Source of the DNA: Calothrix sp. PCC 7103
GTDB lineage: Bacteria > Cyanobacteriota > Cyanobacteriia > Cyanobacteriales > Nostocaceae
Assembly (NCBI RefSeq): GCF_000331305.1
Contig: NZ_KB217478.1
Coordinates: 3,933,315 to 3,997,314, forward strand
Reading direction: 5' to 3'
Length of the DNA stretch: 64,000 nucleotides
Shown: piece after piece, positions 46,351 to 56,274 of the stretch
Position numbering within the stretch: the stretch's first letter is position 1
Layout of the letters: the number at the start of each line of letters is the position of its first letter
The notes under the pieces: generated by a model
The model's database searches: none
Seen by the model: the letters and a program-made list of their open reading frames with translations, nothing else
Told to the model about the DNA's origin: nothing
Translations under genes and position numbers: made by a program

Positions 46351-47166
46351 ATGAATGTGGTTTTTGCTCCCTGGCTTGTTGAGCATTTAAATGATTCTGA
46401 AGTCGTGATTATCGATTGTCGATTTTCGCTTAATGACTCAGATTTAGGAAAACAACAGTACCAGCAAAGCCATATTCCAGGCGCCTATTATCTGGATTTA
46501 AATGAAGACCTTTCTGCAACAGTGGGTACGCATGGAGGAAGACATCCTTTACCAAATTTAGCTTTGTTAGCGGTAAAACTATCAAAAATGGGTATAAATC
46601 ACCAAACATTAGTTGTAGCATACGACGATTCACGACTTGGATTTGCCGCACGCTTGTGGTGGTTACTGCGCTATATGGGACATGAAAGAGTTGCGGTTTT
46701 AAATGGAGGGTTTAGCGGATGGTTATCATTATCGTATCCACTTAGTTCGGAAGTTAGGGAAGCATCATCCAGTTCTCAAAACATTATTTTTACTGAACAC
46801 GTCCAATCAAATATGGTAGTAGATATGGACGAAGTAAAGAATCGTAAAGATTTACCAGGTGTAGTTTTAATCGACTCTCGTGAGAAAGAACGTTACTTGG
46901 GTATCCGGGAACCTATTGATAAAATCGCTGGGCATATAGAGGGTGCTGTAAACTATCCTTGGCAATCTGTAACTGATGGTTCAGGGTACTTACTTAATGT
47001 TGAAGAGCAGCAACAGCGTTGGCAAGACATCAAAAACAGCGAAGAAATTATTGTTTATTGCGGTTCTGGTGTTACTGCATGTGTAAATTTACTATCGTTA
47101 GAATTAGCGGGTTTTCGTAATACAAAGCTTTATGCTGGTAGTTGGAGTGATTGGATTAGTTATTGA
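46351..47166 (+). CDS. Sulfurtransferase (rhodanese, 3-mercaptopyruvate type)
   Basis: A 271-residue protein with two rhodanese domains. The N-terminal non-catalytic domain (about 1-130) has VIIDCRFSLND and HIPGAYYLDLNEDLS. The C-terminal domain has VVLIDSREKERYLG and HIEGAVNYPWQSV, with the active Cys in YCGSGVTACVNLL (about 232-244). The loop CGSGVTA is characteristic of 3-mercaptopyruvate sulfurtransferase (SseA) rather than thiosulfate sulfurtransferase (CRKGVTA). It transfers sulfur to thiol or cyanide acceptors in the cytosol. It lies between divergent mnmD and a convergent beta-barrel-like gene, overlapping neither. Confidence 0.92.
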   Translation: MNVVFAPWLVEHLNDSEVVIIDCRFSLNDSDLGKQQYQQSHIPGAYYLDLNEDLSATVGTHGGRHPLPNLALLAVKLSKMGINHQTLVVAYDDSRLGFAARLWWLLRYMGHERVAVLNGGFSGWLSLSYPLSSEVREASSSSQNIIFTEHVQSNMVVDMDEVKNRKDLPGVVLIDSREKERYLGIREPIDKIAGHIEGAVNYPWQSVTDGSGYLLNVEEQQQRWQDIKNSEEIIVYCGSGVTACVNLLSLELAGFRNTKLYAGSWSDWISY

Positions 47167-47167
47167 C

Positions 47168-48541
47168 TTAAAATCTGCCGATTTCCCAGTTGTAATTTAT
47201 ACTAAAAAACCACCCATCGAAGTTAATCTTGGGTTCTGTAGAATTACCTAGTGTTACTCCTCCTTGAACACTAATACTACTGGTGTCGGTAGCTTTATAG
47301 TTAAAGTGTGTGAATAATCGATGATACAAGTCTTCGCGATTACGCTGGGTAAAGTCGGAAAGAGTAAGTTGATAATCTAAACCGACGTTAAGCGATTGTT
47401 GTAGATAATAACTTAATGAAAGCCATAACGAGTTTGTGATACGGTCACGTCTTTGGGGGACTTCAGCTAGGTTCCAGCGAAATTCGTAAAAACTGTCGAG
47501 TGCTAATGGAGGCGCCAGAAAGTCTCTACGTCCTAATGATAGGTGGAATGAATTCTCATTAAGAAATCGGTCGCCAGATGCGAATTCAAAGCGTTTGCTG
47601 TTTCTGGCATAAAACAATTGTTGGTTGCTCCAACCAATTTCGCCGTACATGCGACGAGTAAGTTGTTGATATAAATCTACATTTAAACGTACTTGATTGT
47701 AGTTAAATTCCGATTGATTGATGTAGCGAATAATATTGGCATCAAGTGAACCATTTAAAAATGTTCTTGGTCCTAGTCGTAAATTTGTACTAGCAAATGT
47801 AACGCCAGAATATATCAATCCGTCTTCGATAGGGTCTACTTTTGAAGCAAAAAGATTGTTTGTTTGAAAAAAACTAACTCGTCCTAGCACATAACCGATG
47901 GGTTCAGATGGTTTTGGTGGAGTTTTTACTGGTTGTTGAGGTTGAGTTGGTAGCGGTGGTTGTTCAACTGGTTTTACAACGATAGTGCCTAGTTCTGGTG
48001 TTTGAGGTTTGGCAATAATTTGTCCAAGTTCTCCGTTACTAGTTTCAGCCGCAGATTGATTATTTTTCTTAAGAAGACGCATAAGGCTTTCTAACCTTTT
48101 ACTGTAGTCAATATCAGGTTTATCTAGACGTTGTTCTATTTGCGTTGGGGTAGGCGCCGCAGGTTCATTTGGTTGTGCCTCAACTTGTGGAGGTTCTGCT
48201 GGCTTTTGGGCATTGCTGCTGTCTTGTGGCTGTTCTGGGGTTGATTGAACTATAGTTATTGACTCTACTAAATCAGGTTGTTCTATATTGATTGAATTTA
48301 AGGGTTGACTATTTGTCTGGGGCAGGAACTTGGGCAACACTTGTGTAGTCTGTGTTTGTTGTTCATGCAAATTTACAGCGTTATCACGAAAAGATGGTAT
48401 ATTTGATACATTCGGGGATAATTGCCATTGTGTGGCGCCTATTGCTATTGCTGCATCTAGTTTTACCATATACTGACAGCTAGTACTGAAAGTTAGTGAA
48501 ATCCACAATGACCAACAGTTTTTAAGTTTCTTTGGTTGCAT
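47168..48541 (-). CDS. Outer-membrane beta-barrel-like protein with disordered N-terminus
   Basis: A 457-residue protein. A hydrophobic N-terminal stretch (about 10-35) may be a signal peptide, followed by a Gln/Pro/Ser-rich disordered region to about 215 (PQQPVKTPPKPSEP). The last 240 residues alternate aromatic and polar residues in strand-like blocks (RVSFFQTNNLFAS, LNVDLYQQLTRRMYGEIGWS, NSLWLSLSYYLQQSLNVGLD) and the chain ends in a terminal Phe after NYNWEIGRF, as in Omp85-recognised barrels. It is divergent from the FecR-domain gene (48873), and the pair may encode a surface system. No family could be named. It converges with the rhodanese gene, ending one base away. Confidence 0.7.
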   Translation of the reverse strand: MQPKKLKNCWSLWISLTFSTSCQYMVKLDAAIAIGATQWQLSPNVSNIPSFRDNAVNLHEQQTQTTQVLPKFLPQTNSQPLNSINIEQPDLVESITIVQSTPEQPQDSSNAQKPAEPPQVEAQPNEPAAPTPTQIEQRLDKPDIDYSKRLESLMRLLKKNNQSAAETSNGELGQIIAKPQTPELGTIVVKPVEQPPLPTQPQQPVKTPPKPSEPIGYVLGRVSFFQTNNLFASKVDPIEDGLIYSGVTFASTNLRLGPRTFLNGSLDANIIRYINQSEFNYNQVRLNVDLYQQLTRRMYGEIGWSNQQLFYARNSKRFEFASGDRFLNENSFHLSLGRRDFLAPPLALDSFYEFRWNLAEVPQRRDRITNSLWLSLSYYLQQSLNVGLDYQLTLSDFTQRNREDLYHRLFTHFNYKATDTSSISVQGGVTLGNSTEPKINFDGWFFSINYNWEIGRF

Positions 48542-48872
48542 CTTTACGGCATCGTTTAGAAAAATCAGACTACAAACTATTTATTGAAGTTTCAATTATC
48601 TAACAGAGTGTAACGTACAGTTAATATCAGGGTTGAGTCTGGGTTGTACTTAAGTATATACTTAAGTAGCAGTGATGTTATATAATTTGCATACCTAATA
48701 TTTTACCTATTTCGGCTATCGAAATTGCGATTAGTAAATAACTTATAGCCTGCTGGAATGTTTTTTATTTTTTAGATTTGATAATTTTTAAGCAAAAATA
48801 CGTATATAAACTTGTTAAAACAAGCAATAGACCTAGAAATCTACCCCTTGAATTGTTTTTACGTGGTTGAGT
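48542..48872. other. Divergent promoter region between barrel and FecR genes
   Basis: 331 bases, AT-rich. TACTTAAGTA occurs twice, separated by TA (48647-48668), giving a perfect 22-bp palindrome that could be an operator for either gene. No gene is seen. The start of the FecR gene is preceded by ACGTGGTTGAGT without a strong Shine-Dalgarno. Confidence 0.5.
48647..48668. promoter_or_regulatory. 22-bp palindrome, possible operator
   Basis: TACTTAAGTA-TA-TACTTAAGTA is a perfect palindrome in the divergent promoter region of the barrel and FecR genes. It is 225 bases from the FecR start and 106 from the barrel start. It may be a regulator binding site; the factor is unknown. Confidence 0.35.
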
Positions 48873-50426
48873 ATGAGTAAAAATTCTAAACTGCAACAAA
48901 TGTTTCGTAAGTTGTTGCCACTTCTGGTGATTAGTTTGTCAGGGGTAGCAATACCTGTATCGAACCAAGCTAATGCCCAGACACCCTTAACTAGGGCTGT
49001 AATTCGAGATTTGCGTAACTTAGTACAGCTAATGCCTCAACGTCAGCCAAGACGTAGGGCACAGCGTTCGGATGCCATGATACCTGGGGATGGTTTATCT
49101 ACAGGAAGACTATCGTTGGCTGATTTGCGCTTCAACGACGGTTCTTGGGCACGGGTTGGAGAACAAGCAGTATTTCAGTTTTTACCGCGAACCAGAAATT
49201 TTACGCTTAATAACGGTACCGTATTATTACTTATTCCTCCAGGACGAGGAAGAACAAATATTAGAACACCAAGTGCTGCTGCCGCAATTCGTGGTTCAGC
49301 GTTGTTTGTACGTTATGATAAAGCTACAGATACTACAATTGTTGGCGCCCTTACAAATAGTGGAATTGAAGTATTTAACAAAGATGCTTCTAGCAGCCAA
49401 GTTCTCCAAGCTGGGCAAATGATGGTTGTTGTCAAGGGTAAATTTCAGGGACTATATGATTTTGACCTGCGAACTTTTTATGACACAAGTGATTTAGTGC
49501 GAGGACTTGATTTAACACGTCAAAATCCAAATACAACCAGTGACCCAGCGCTTAGTAGTGTTCAAGCCGAAACTTCAGCAGCTTTAGCCAAGCAATCACC
49601 AATATCGGGCCCAGGTACTATCAAAGACCCATCATTTGTCAAATTATCTACAACCTCCGAAGAAACATCTGATACATCAGTATATCTACCAGAAAGTGAC
49701 AAAGTAGATGCCATAGTGGATTATTCGCAAGTTCAACCGAATTTCAGTCAGCGTAATAACCGCAATAACTCTACGGCAGAAGATGATACAAAACCACCTG
49801 TAGACCAAACTCCTAAACCTGAAGTCCCAAATCCTAAACCCGAAGTCCCAAATCCTAAACCCGAAGTCCCAAATCCTAAACCCGAAGTCCCAAATCCTAA
49901 ACCCGAAGTCCCAAATCCTAAACCCGAAGTCCCAAATCCTAAACCTGAAGTACCAGACCCTAAACCTGAAGTACCAGACCCTAAACCCGAAGTCCCAAAT
50001 CCTAAACCCGAAGTCCCAAATCCTAAACCCGAAGTCCCAAATCCTAAACCTGAAGTACCAGACCCTAAACCCGAAGTCCCAAATCCTAAACCCGAAGTCC
50101 CAAATCCTAAACCCGAAGTCCCAAATCCTAAACCTGAAGTCCCAAATCCTAAACCTGAAGTCCCAAATCCTAAACCTGAAGTCCCAAATCCTAAACCCGA
50201 AGTCCCAAATCCTAAACCCGAAGTCCCAAATCCTAAACCCGAAGTCCCAAATCCTAAACCTGAAGTCCCAAATCCTAAACCTGAAGTCCCAAATCCTAAA
50301 CCTGAAGTCCCAAATCCTAAACCTGAAGTCCCAAATCCTAAACCTGAAGTCCCAGACCCTAAACCTGAAGTCCCAAATCCACCGTCTGATTCAACAACAG
50401 ACCCATCAACTAGACCAAGTACTTAA
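48873..50426 (+). CDS. FecR-domain secreted protein with 27 proline-rich tandem repeats
   Basis: A 517-residue protein from the ATG at 48873. A signal peptide (about 1-36) ends NQANAQTPL. A FecR domain (about 67-200) carries GRLSLADLRFNDGSWARVGE and IRGSALFVRY and ends GQMMVVVKGKFQG. A disordered linker follows (200-310). Then 27 tandem 7-residue units (PKPEVPN or PKPEVPD) run from about residue 314 to 502, encoded by 21-bp repeats, before a short Ser/Thr tail. FecR domains in cyanobacteria are often extracytoplasmic; the repeat region would be a long, stiff polyproline-like stalk. The protein may sit on the cell surface with the divergent barrel-like protein. The exact role is unknown. Confidence 0.85.
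   Translation: MSKNSKLQQMFRKLLPLLVISLSGVAIPVSNQANAQTPLTRAVIRDLRNLVQLMPQRQPRRRAQRSDAMIPGDGLSTGRLSLADLRFNDGSWARVGEQAVFQFLPRTRNFTLNNGTVLLLIPPGRGRTNIRTPSAAAAIRGSALFVRYDKATDTTIVGALTNSGIEVFNKDASSSQVLQAGQMMVVVKGKFQGLYDFDLRTFYDTSDLVRGLDLTRQNPNTTSDPALSSVQAETSAALAKQSPISGPGTIKDPSFVKLSTTSEETSDTSVYLPESDKVDAIVDYSQVQPNFSQRNNRNNSTAEDDTKPPVDQTPKPEVPNPKPEVPNPKPEVPNPKPEVPNPKPEVPNPKPEVPNPKPEVPDPKPEVPDPKPEVPNPKPEVPNPKPEVPNPKPEVPDPKPEVPNPKPEVPNPKPEVPNPKPEVPNPKPEVPNPKPEVPNPKPEVPNPKPEVPNPKPEVPNPKPEVPNPKPEVPNPKPEVPNPKPEVPNPKPEVPDPKPEVPNPPSDSTTDPSTRPST
49812..50378 (+). repeat. 27 copies of a 21-bp coding tandem repeat
   Basis: Units of 21 bp (for example CCTAAACCCGAAGTCCCAAA plus T) run without a gap from 49812 to 50378. 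They differ only by synonymous changes (CCC/CCT for Pro, GTC/GTA for Val) and by AAT/GAC at the seventh codon (Asn/Asp). Blocks of identical units are interleaved with variant units, as expected for recent slippage or unequal crossing-over. Copy number is probably variable between strains. Confidence 0.95.
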
Positions 50427-50442
50427 GTTTACATAACGGTTC

Positions 50443-50560
50443 TATACTGCTAATGGGTAGAATATAAACTTTGTCATGCTGAACGAAACGTAGTGCAGTG
50501 AAGCATCTTAGAGATTCTTCGCTACGCTCAGAATGACATTTCTTACCCGTGTTAAGTATA
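50443..50560 (+). repeat. 118-bp imperfect-palindrome element, copy 3
   Basis: Identical in arrangement to the reverse complement of 11094-11211: TATACTGCTAATGGGTAG at the start, TACCCGTGTTAAGTATA at the end, an imperfect fold-back in between. It lies 17 bases after the stop of the FecR-domain gene. No ORF inside. An inverted member of the CAAAGG repeat family follows at 50615-50645. Confidence 0.85.
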
Positions 50561-50821
50561 TATCATTAATGCAAGGGAAAGGGAGCAGGCGCCAATATAT
50601 AACTCTCTTAACTGTTATCTCTGTGCCCTCTGCGCCTCTGTGGTAAATATATTAAAATGAATGACATGAACCAGTAGTAGTCAATGTCATTCATTTTGGT
50701 GTGTTGGATAAACCCGTTTGAGTTTAAGTTAGTTTAATATTAAATTAGAGTAGTGTTCTGAAACTATTAAAAATAAGCAAAGTAGTTTCTATGCCAACAA
50801 ATTTTGCCTATTGCTCCTACG

Positions 50822-53188
50822 CTAATTTCCATCCCAAGGAGTAGTTGGAGTATCTGTATCTTCTAAAGATAAAGTATTTATAGATGAATCATTTGAAGAT
50901 AAAGATTGAACTTTATCAGCAAAAAGTAATTGATTTAATGCATTAAGAGCTTCGGATGCAGATTGATAACGGTCTTGGTAATTATCGCGCACCATTTTGC
51001 TGAGGATGTTACCAAAGCCAGTTGCAACTTCGGCACGTTCCATCCATATTAACTCACCGTTGTCATCATGCTGAAGTTCATGAGGAGGTGTTCCTGTTAA
51101 TGCTTTAATGCCAATCATCCCAACTGCGTAAATATCACTGCTATATTGCGGGCGCCCAAAGCATTGTTCTCTGGGTGCATAGCCTTTTGTGCCAATACCA
51201 ATAGTAAAGGCTGTATCTTCCTGACTTTGTATTAAGTTTGTAGATACTTGCTTAACGGCGCCAAAATCTATCAGCACAAGTTTATAATCGCTTTTTCGAC
51301 GCATGATATTACTCGGCTTAATATCACGGTGAATTACACCGTTTTGATGCACGAATACTAGTATTTGTAATAATTCACGCACAATATCAATGACAACAGC
51401 TTGGTTATGACGTTTTCCTGATGGCAGTTCTTGACTAAGCGCATTACCAAGGATGAATTCTTGAACTAAGTAAAATTCTTCGTCTTCTTCAAAATAAGCT
51501 AGAAGTTGGGGTATTTGAGGATGTGTACCTAATTGTTGAAGAGTTTGAGCTTCGGAGCTAAAAAGGCGCCGCGCTACTTCCATTTGTTCAGGTTTGTTAT
51601 TTACTGGTTGGAGTTGTTTAACAACACATAAAGGATTACCAGGTAGTCTTGTATCTTCAGCTATATATGTTTCACTAAATCCACCTGAGCCTAATACTTT
51701 GACGATACGATAACGACCATCGAGAATTTTTCCGCTGATTTGAATTTCACGCTTTTTAAGTAAATCTATCAGGTCTTCTTGCTGACTAAGAATCTCTTGG
51801 GCAATGCGAGAATAAGGATTTTTCTGAATAATATCAACTAACTGAATTTTGCGTAATTGCTGAATTGCTATTTCAATACCTAAATATGATAACCCAATTG
51901 CAATAAGTGCAGTCACAGGTACAGATGTGGGAAAAAATAATTGATTTGTAACAAACAATAAATAATTAATACCTCCCCAAACAATAGCTATACCGAAGCA
52001 AGAAAAAACTCGAAGCCTATTGTATTTATTCCGAGATACAAAATATGCGCTTCCACCAACTAATGCTAAGACAAATAAACTACTGCCATAAGGACTGTTA
52101 ATTGCAATTTTTACTGAGTTACCCTCCATGAGAGTTGATAGTGCATTCGCGTGTATTTCCACTCCACTCATACGTTCGGGAAATAGCCAGTTAACAGCAA
52201 CTGCATGAAAATCATTTGCGACTGTTGCCGTGGCGCCAATAAGTACTATTTTATCCTTGAATACTTTCCCAGACTGTAAATTGCTATCCCAAAACATTTG
52301 GTCAAAAACATACCAAAATGGAATTTGCTCAAAACTACCCATAAGTCCACGAAAATAAATGCGGTCACCTTTGGGTTTAGGAAAGTCAATATTTGCAGCC
52401 CGCAAAGTCGCTACACTAAAATCTGGTATTTTCTCTAATAAGCTACCTTGGGTTTCTTTTAGTTCCTTAGTATACTCACCCGCAAAACGATGAATCTTGC
52501 CATCAACCTCTAATGGGAAAGTTATAGAGCCGGTTGAGACGGAACCAACACGCAGTAATTCTTGAGGGGAACGTAATTGTGTTACTAAACCACTACGAGT
52601 TTGAAAATTTTCATATGACGCAGCTAAAACGACTTTGTTGCCATAGCGTTGTAACACCGTTTGAAATTTACGGTCATCTTCTAAACCATGACTACTCGGC
52701 AAGTCGAAGATTACATCTAATGCAACAGCACGCGCTCCAGCTTGAACCAGTTTTTCGATAACTTGGGCGTATGCTTCACGTTTGTAAGGAAATCCTTTTA
52801 AAGGTTCCAAATGACCATATTTTATCGGGTCAGTTGCGTATGATACCGCTGGTGTTGATATCGAATCGTCGTCAATTGCCAGAATTACGATGTCTTTTGG
52901 CGGTGCAATCGAGCCACGAAGTTGATAAAATGCCGATTGTGCCTGATTTTCCATCATTTGCGGTAATCGCAAATTGGAAACAGTCAGTAACGCTGCACCT
53001 ACCGTCCACATTCCTGCTAGCCAATGACCTAGACGCGCTATCTTTTTTGATTGGCGCCCATTAGTCGTGGAAGTAGATTTCGTGGTTCGACTTGACTGTT
53101 GGTCTGTTGCCGGGACATATTTTTTAGTTAAGGTAGGTGTAGGTTCTTCGTTCATATCGTAATATCTAGTTGATTTACGTAAGTTCAA
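50822..53188 (-). CDS. CHASE2-domain serine/threonine protein kinase
   Basis: A 788-residue receptor-like kinase. One N-terminal membrane helix (about 57-75, LAGMWTVGAALLTVSNLRL) precedes a CHASE2 sensor domain outside the membrane (about 90-350; PPKDIVILAIDDDSI at its start). Three further helices follow (about 360-440). The kinase domain is cytosolic (about 490-745): glycine loop LGSGGFSETYIAED, Lys in CVVKQLQP, catalytic HRDIKPSNIM and DFGAVKQV. The activation loop ends GTKGYAPREQCFG. This arrangement is common in filamentous cyanobacteria and links an extracellular or periplasmic cue to Ser/Thr phosphorylation. The start is the ATG at 53188. The substrates are unknown. Confidence 0.92.
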   Translation of the reverse strand: MNLRKSTRYYDMNEEPTPTLTKKYVPATDQQSSRTTKSTSTTNGRQSKKIARLGHWLAGMWTVGAALLTVSNLRLPQMMENQAQSAFYQLRGSIAPPKDIVILAIDDDSISTPAVSYATDPIKYGHLEPLKGFPYKREAYAQVIEKLVQAGARAVALDVIFDLPSSHGLEDDRKFQTVLQRYGNKVVLAASYENFQTRSGLVTQLRSPQELLRVGSVSTGSITFPLEVDGKIHRFAGEYTKELKETQGSLLEKIPDFSVATLRAANIDFPKPKGDRIYFRGLMGSFEQIPFWYVFDQMFWDSNLQSGKVFKDKIVLIGATATVANDFHAVAVNWLFPERMSGVEIHANALSTLMEGNSVKIAINSPYGSSLFVLALVGGSAYFVSRNKYNRLRVFSCFGIAIVWGGINYLLFVTNQLFFPTSVPVTALIAIGLSYLGIEIAIQQLRKIQLVDIIQKNPYSRIAQEILSQQEDLIDLLKKREIQISGKILDGRYRIVKVLGSGGFSETYIAEDTRLPGNPLCVVKQLQPVNNKPEQMEVARRLFSSEAQTLQQLGTHPQIPQLLAYFEEDEEFYLVQEFILGNALSQELPSGKRHNQAVVIDIVRELLQILVFVHQNGVIHRDIKPSNIMRRKSDYKLVLIDFGAVKQVSTNLIQSQEDTAFTIGIGTKGYAPREQCFGRPQYSSDIYAVGMIGIKALTGTPPHELQHDDNGELIWMERAEVATGFGNILSKMVRDNYQDRYQSASEALNALNQLLFADKVQSLSSNDSSINTLSLEDTDTPTTPWDGN

Positions 53189-54004
53189 TTATTTATTTAC
53201 ACAGACTTTAAAGGCTCAAACTGCGAACGATATTTATATGAATATTTTATACATTAGTAATTTATACTCACTATCATTACTTAGTCACCAGAAACTAAGC
53301 TCTAAGTATAGCGGTGAATTGCCACTTTACACACCCCTGAGTTCTCAAAGCTTTATTGACATTACAGATACATCGATTCAAACGCACTACTGCCTCATGG
53401 ATAAACCCTGCATATTATCAGGTATCTGGAGCGAATTTTTGACGAATCTTGGGAACAATAGATGATGTAGATACGGATAGCGAAATTTGTTACCTACAAA
53501 TATTGCTACTCGCAACTATAGCACTATCAATACGAGATTGAATGCATATTGTCAATGTACGCAGTGCATTTCATGACATGCAACTTATGCAAAACATGAA
53601 ATTGCTTCCATTTGTCATGGAGCTTGCTGTGCTTGCTCAACTGTGTCACGCGCTTAGTATAAACCTGATTCATGGGTTTTGAGTTAATAAACACAGCAGT
53701 TGCCAATTTCATACCTCTTTAGGAGTAAACTGGATTGATATACAGTTTTAAATGCTGTTACAAAGTCTAATTTATTGGTAGATTGCAATTGTGGGGAATG
53801 AATATCCATGTATTTGGGTAAAAGTATAAACCTCAATGGCAGTACTGTAATAAATGTTTAAATTATTTAAATTGGGAGTAGTGCAGGATAAAAGCTATAC
53901 ACGTCAACTATTTTTATTGTTAAGAGCAAATTAATCATTTGAAATTGCTATAACCTCTTGTTTTATCTAAATTCTTATTCTATATATGTAGGTGTTATTT
54001 TCTT
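53189..54004. other. Intergenic region of about 815 bp, no gene supported
   Basis: Short open frames at 53238-53465 (plus) and 53527-53712 (minus) have amino-acid compositions without family resemblance and are rejected. Some internal repetition around ATGCATATTGTCAATG and TGCATTTCATGACATGCAA suggests a partially palindromic stretch near 53540-53590. No RNA gene or recognised riboswitch is seen. Confidence 0.5.
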
Positions 54005-54529
54005 ATGGGTACTACTATGAATCGTCTGTCTATTTTTGTAGACGGAAACAATATGTTTTACGCTCAACAAAAAAATGGCTGGTTTTTTGACCCGCGACGA
54101 GTACTAGAATACTTTAAATACGAACAGTCCGAAACGACGCTCATCAACGCATTCTGGTACACTGGCTTAAAAGACCCTCAAGACCAAAGAGGTTTTCGTG
54201 ATGCTCTGATTAGTTTAGGTTACACTGTCCGCACTAAAATTTTAAAAGAATATTATGATGACACTTCCGGTCGCTATTCTCAAAAAGCTAATTTAGATAT
54301 CGAAATTGTTGTAGATATGTTTAATACTGTTGACCAATATGACCGGGTTGTTTTATTTAGTGGTGATGGTGATTTTGAACGAGCAATTGAATTATTACGT
54401 TCTAAAAATACTCATATAACAGTTGTATCAACAGAAGGAATGATAGCAAGAGAACTACGTAATGCTACGGATAGGTATATTGATTTAAACGATATTCGCG
54501 AAGTTATAGAAAAAACTGAAGGTCCTTAA
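54005..54529 (+). CDS. NYN-domain / LabA-like protein
   Basis: A 174-residue NYN (PIN-like) ribonuclease-fold protein. RLSIFVDGNNMFYAQQ (about 6-21) has the first acidic residue. KANLDIEIVVDMF (about 97-109) and VVLFSGDGDFERAIELL (about 115-131) have the other acids of the metal site (D-D-D triad). ITVVSTEGMIARELRNATDRYIDL completes the fold. The family includes LabA, a circadian-output factor of Synechococcus, and bacterial DUF88 endoribonucleases. ATG at 54005 is used; 54017 is an alternative. It lies about 100 bases upstream of leuA on the same strand. Function beyond nuclease-fold membership is not established. Confidence 0.85.
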   Translation: MGTTMNRLSIFVDGNNMFYAQQKNGWFFDPRRVLEYFKYEQSETTLINAFWYTGLKDPQDQRGFRDALISLGYTVRTKILKEYYDDTSGRYSQKANLDIEIVVDMFNTVDQYDRVVLFSGDGDFERAIELLRSKNTHITVVSTEGMIARELRNATDRYIDLNDIREVIEKTEGP

Positions 54530-54626
54530 TCTTAGTATTTATTTACAATATTAAAACTTATAAACATTAAGTTTGCTTCCAGTTGAAAATATTTTGTAGC
54601 TACTAAAAACTAACAAGAATACCGAA

Positions 54627-56222
54627 ATGTATAACAGCACAGACAAAATCATCATCTTTGATACTACACTCCGTGACGGCGAACAGTCTCCAGGCGCCAC
54701 GCTCAATATCGACGAAAAGCTAGTCATAGCCAAGCAACTAGCGCGTCTTGGTGTAGATATTATCGAAGCAGGGTTTGCATTTGCTTCTCCTGGTGACTTT
54801 GCAGCAGTTAGTAAAATAGCTCAAACAGTTGGCACAGAAGACGGGCCGATTATTTGTAGTTTGGCACGCGCGCGACACCAGGATATCAAGGCAGCAGCAG
54901 AAGCTATTAAAGGTGCTGCCAAAGGAAGAATTCACACTTTTATCGCGACTTCGGATATTCATCTTGAATATAAGTTGAAAAAAACTAGAAGTGAAGTTGT
55001 AGCAGTTGCAGAAGAAATGGTCGCATACGCTAAAAGCTTCACTGATGACATAGAATTTTCACCCGAAGACGCTGGGCGTTCTGACCCAGAGTTTTTGTAC
55101 GAAGTATTAGAAAAAGTTATTAATGCAGGCGCCACAACGGTTAATATTCCCGATACAGTTGGTTACACCACACCCAGTGAGTTTGGAGCATTAATAAAAG
55201 GGATAAAAGAAAATGTCCCCAATATTGATAAAGCGATAATTTCTGTTCACGGTCATGACGACTTGGGTTTGGCAGTGGCCAACTTTTTAGAGGCAGTCAA
55301 AAATGGCGCCCGTCAACTCGAATGTACAATTAATGGTATTGGTGAACGTGCAGGTAATGCCGCACTCGAAGAATTAGTAATGGGTTTACATGTACGTCGG
55401 CAGTATTTTAACCCCTTCTTAGGAAGACCTGCAAATTCTGAAGAGCCATTAACAAATATTGATACACGCCAACTATATAAGACATCTCGTTTAGTATCCA
55501 GTTTAACGGGAATGTTAGTACAGCCAAATAAAGCTATAGTAGGTGCCAATGCTTTTGCTCACGAGTCAGGTATTCACCAAGATGGAGTCTTGAAAAATAA
55601 ACTTACCTATGAAATTATGGATGCTCAGTTGATTGGATTAACTGAAAACCAAATAGTTTTAGGCAAACATTCTGGGCGTAATGCAGTAAGAACTCGGTTG
55701 AAGGAATTAGGTTATGAGTTAACAGAGACAGATTTAAATAAAGCGTTTGTTCGATTTAAAGAAGTCGCTGATAAAAAGAAAGAAATAACCGACTGGGATT
55801 TAGAGGCATTAGTTAATGATGAAATTCAACAGGCACCGGAGTTATTTAAACTTGAATTAGTACAAGTTTCATGTGGAGACCACGCACGGGCAACTGCGAC
55901 CGTTACGTTACGTAATCCTTCGGGGGAAGAATTAACGGATGCGGCAATAGGAACAGGTCCGGTTGATGCAATTTATAAAGCTATCAACCGCGTGGCGAAT
56001 GTACCGAATCAATTAATCGAGTTTTCTGTACAATCGGTGACAGCCGGAATTGATGCGCTTGGAGAAGTCACGATTCGTTTACAGCATGAAGGGCGAGTGT
56101 TTTCGGGTCATGCAGCGAATACCGATATTATTGTGGCGTCAGCACAGGCATATGTGAATGCATTGAATAGATTGTATGGTTCGAGTCAGCAACAACGCCA
56201 ACACGCGCAATTAGTTCAGTAA
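54627..56222 (+). CDS. leuA: 2-isopropylmalate synthase
   Basis: LeuA condenses acetyl-CoA with 2-oxoisovalerate, the first step in leucine synthesis. The 531-residue protein has the divalent-metal motif [18 protein letters not shown] (about 8-25), the CoA-binding barrel with [11 protein letters not shown], and the second metal motif [14 protein letters not shown] (about 206-219), with [13 protein letters not shown] following. The C-terminal regulatory domain (about 400-515, [16 protein letters not shown]) mediates leucine feedback inhibition. The length is standard for the full enzyme. The start is the ATG at 54627. The first residues [18 protein letters not shown] fit the family. It does not sit in an operon with leuCD here. 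Confidence 0.96.
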   Translation: MYNSTDKIIIFDTTLRDGEQSPGATLNIDEKLVIAKQLARLGVDIIEAGFAFASPGDFAAVSKIAQTVGTEDGPIICSLARARHQDIKAAAEAIKGAAKGRIHTFIATSDIHLEYKLKKTRSEVVAVAEEMVAYAKSFTDDIEFSPEDAGRSDPEFLYEVLEKVINAGATTVNIPDTVGYTTPSEFGALIKGIKENVPNIDKAIISVHGHDDLGLAVANFLEAVKNGARQLECTINGIGERAGNAALEELVMGLHVRRQYFNPFLGRPANSEEPLTNIDTRQLYKTSRLVSSLTGMLVQPNKAIVGANAFAHESGIHQDGVLKNKLTYEIMDAQLIGLTENQIVLGKHSGRNAVRTRLKELGYELTETDLNKAFVRFKEVADKKKEITDWDLEALVNDEIQQAPELFKLELVQVSCGDHARATATVTLRNPSGEELTDAAIGTGPVDAIYKAINRVANVPNQLIEFSVQSVTAGIDALGEVTIRLQHEGRVFSGHAANTDIIVASAQAYVNALNRLYGSSQQQRQHAQLVQ

Positions 56223-56242
56223 CACTTAAAGTGGCGATATAC

Positions 56243-56269
56243 ATGTACTGCACAGGCAAGATGCCTGTG
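56243..56269. repeat. ATGTACTG + CACAGGCAAGATGCCTGTG repeat
   Basis: The palindrome CACAGGCAAGATGCCTGTG (56251-56269), preceded by ATGTACTG, lies between convergent leuA and tatC. The same 27-base arrangement, with one change, is at 34564-34590. It is a dispersed hairpin repeat that could serve as a terminator here. Confidence 0.7.
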
Positions 56270-56274
56270 CTACT

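Noticed and set aside
49812-50378. Regular 21-bp repeats considered as a CRISPR array
   Set aside because: There are no unique spacers; the repeats are contiguous, in frame and code for PKPEVPN units inside a FecR-domain protein.
53527-53712. 61-codon minus-strand open frame
   Set aside because: His/Met/Lys-rich translation of an AT-rich, partly palindromic intergenic stretch, with no coding character.
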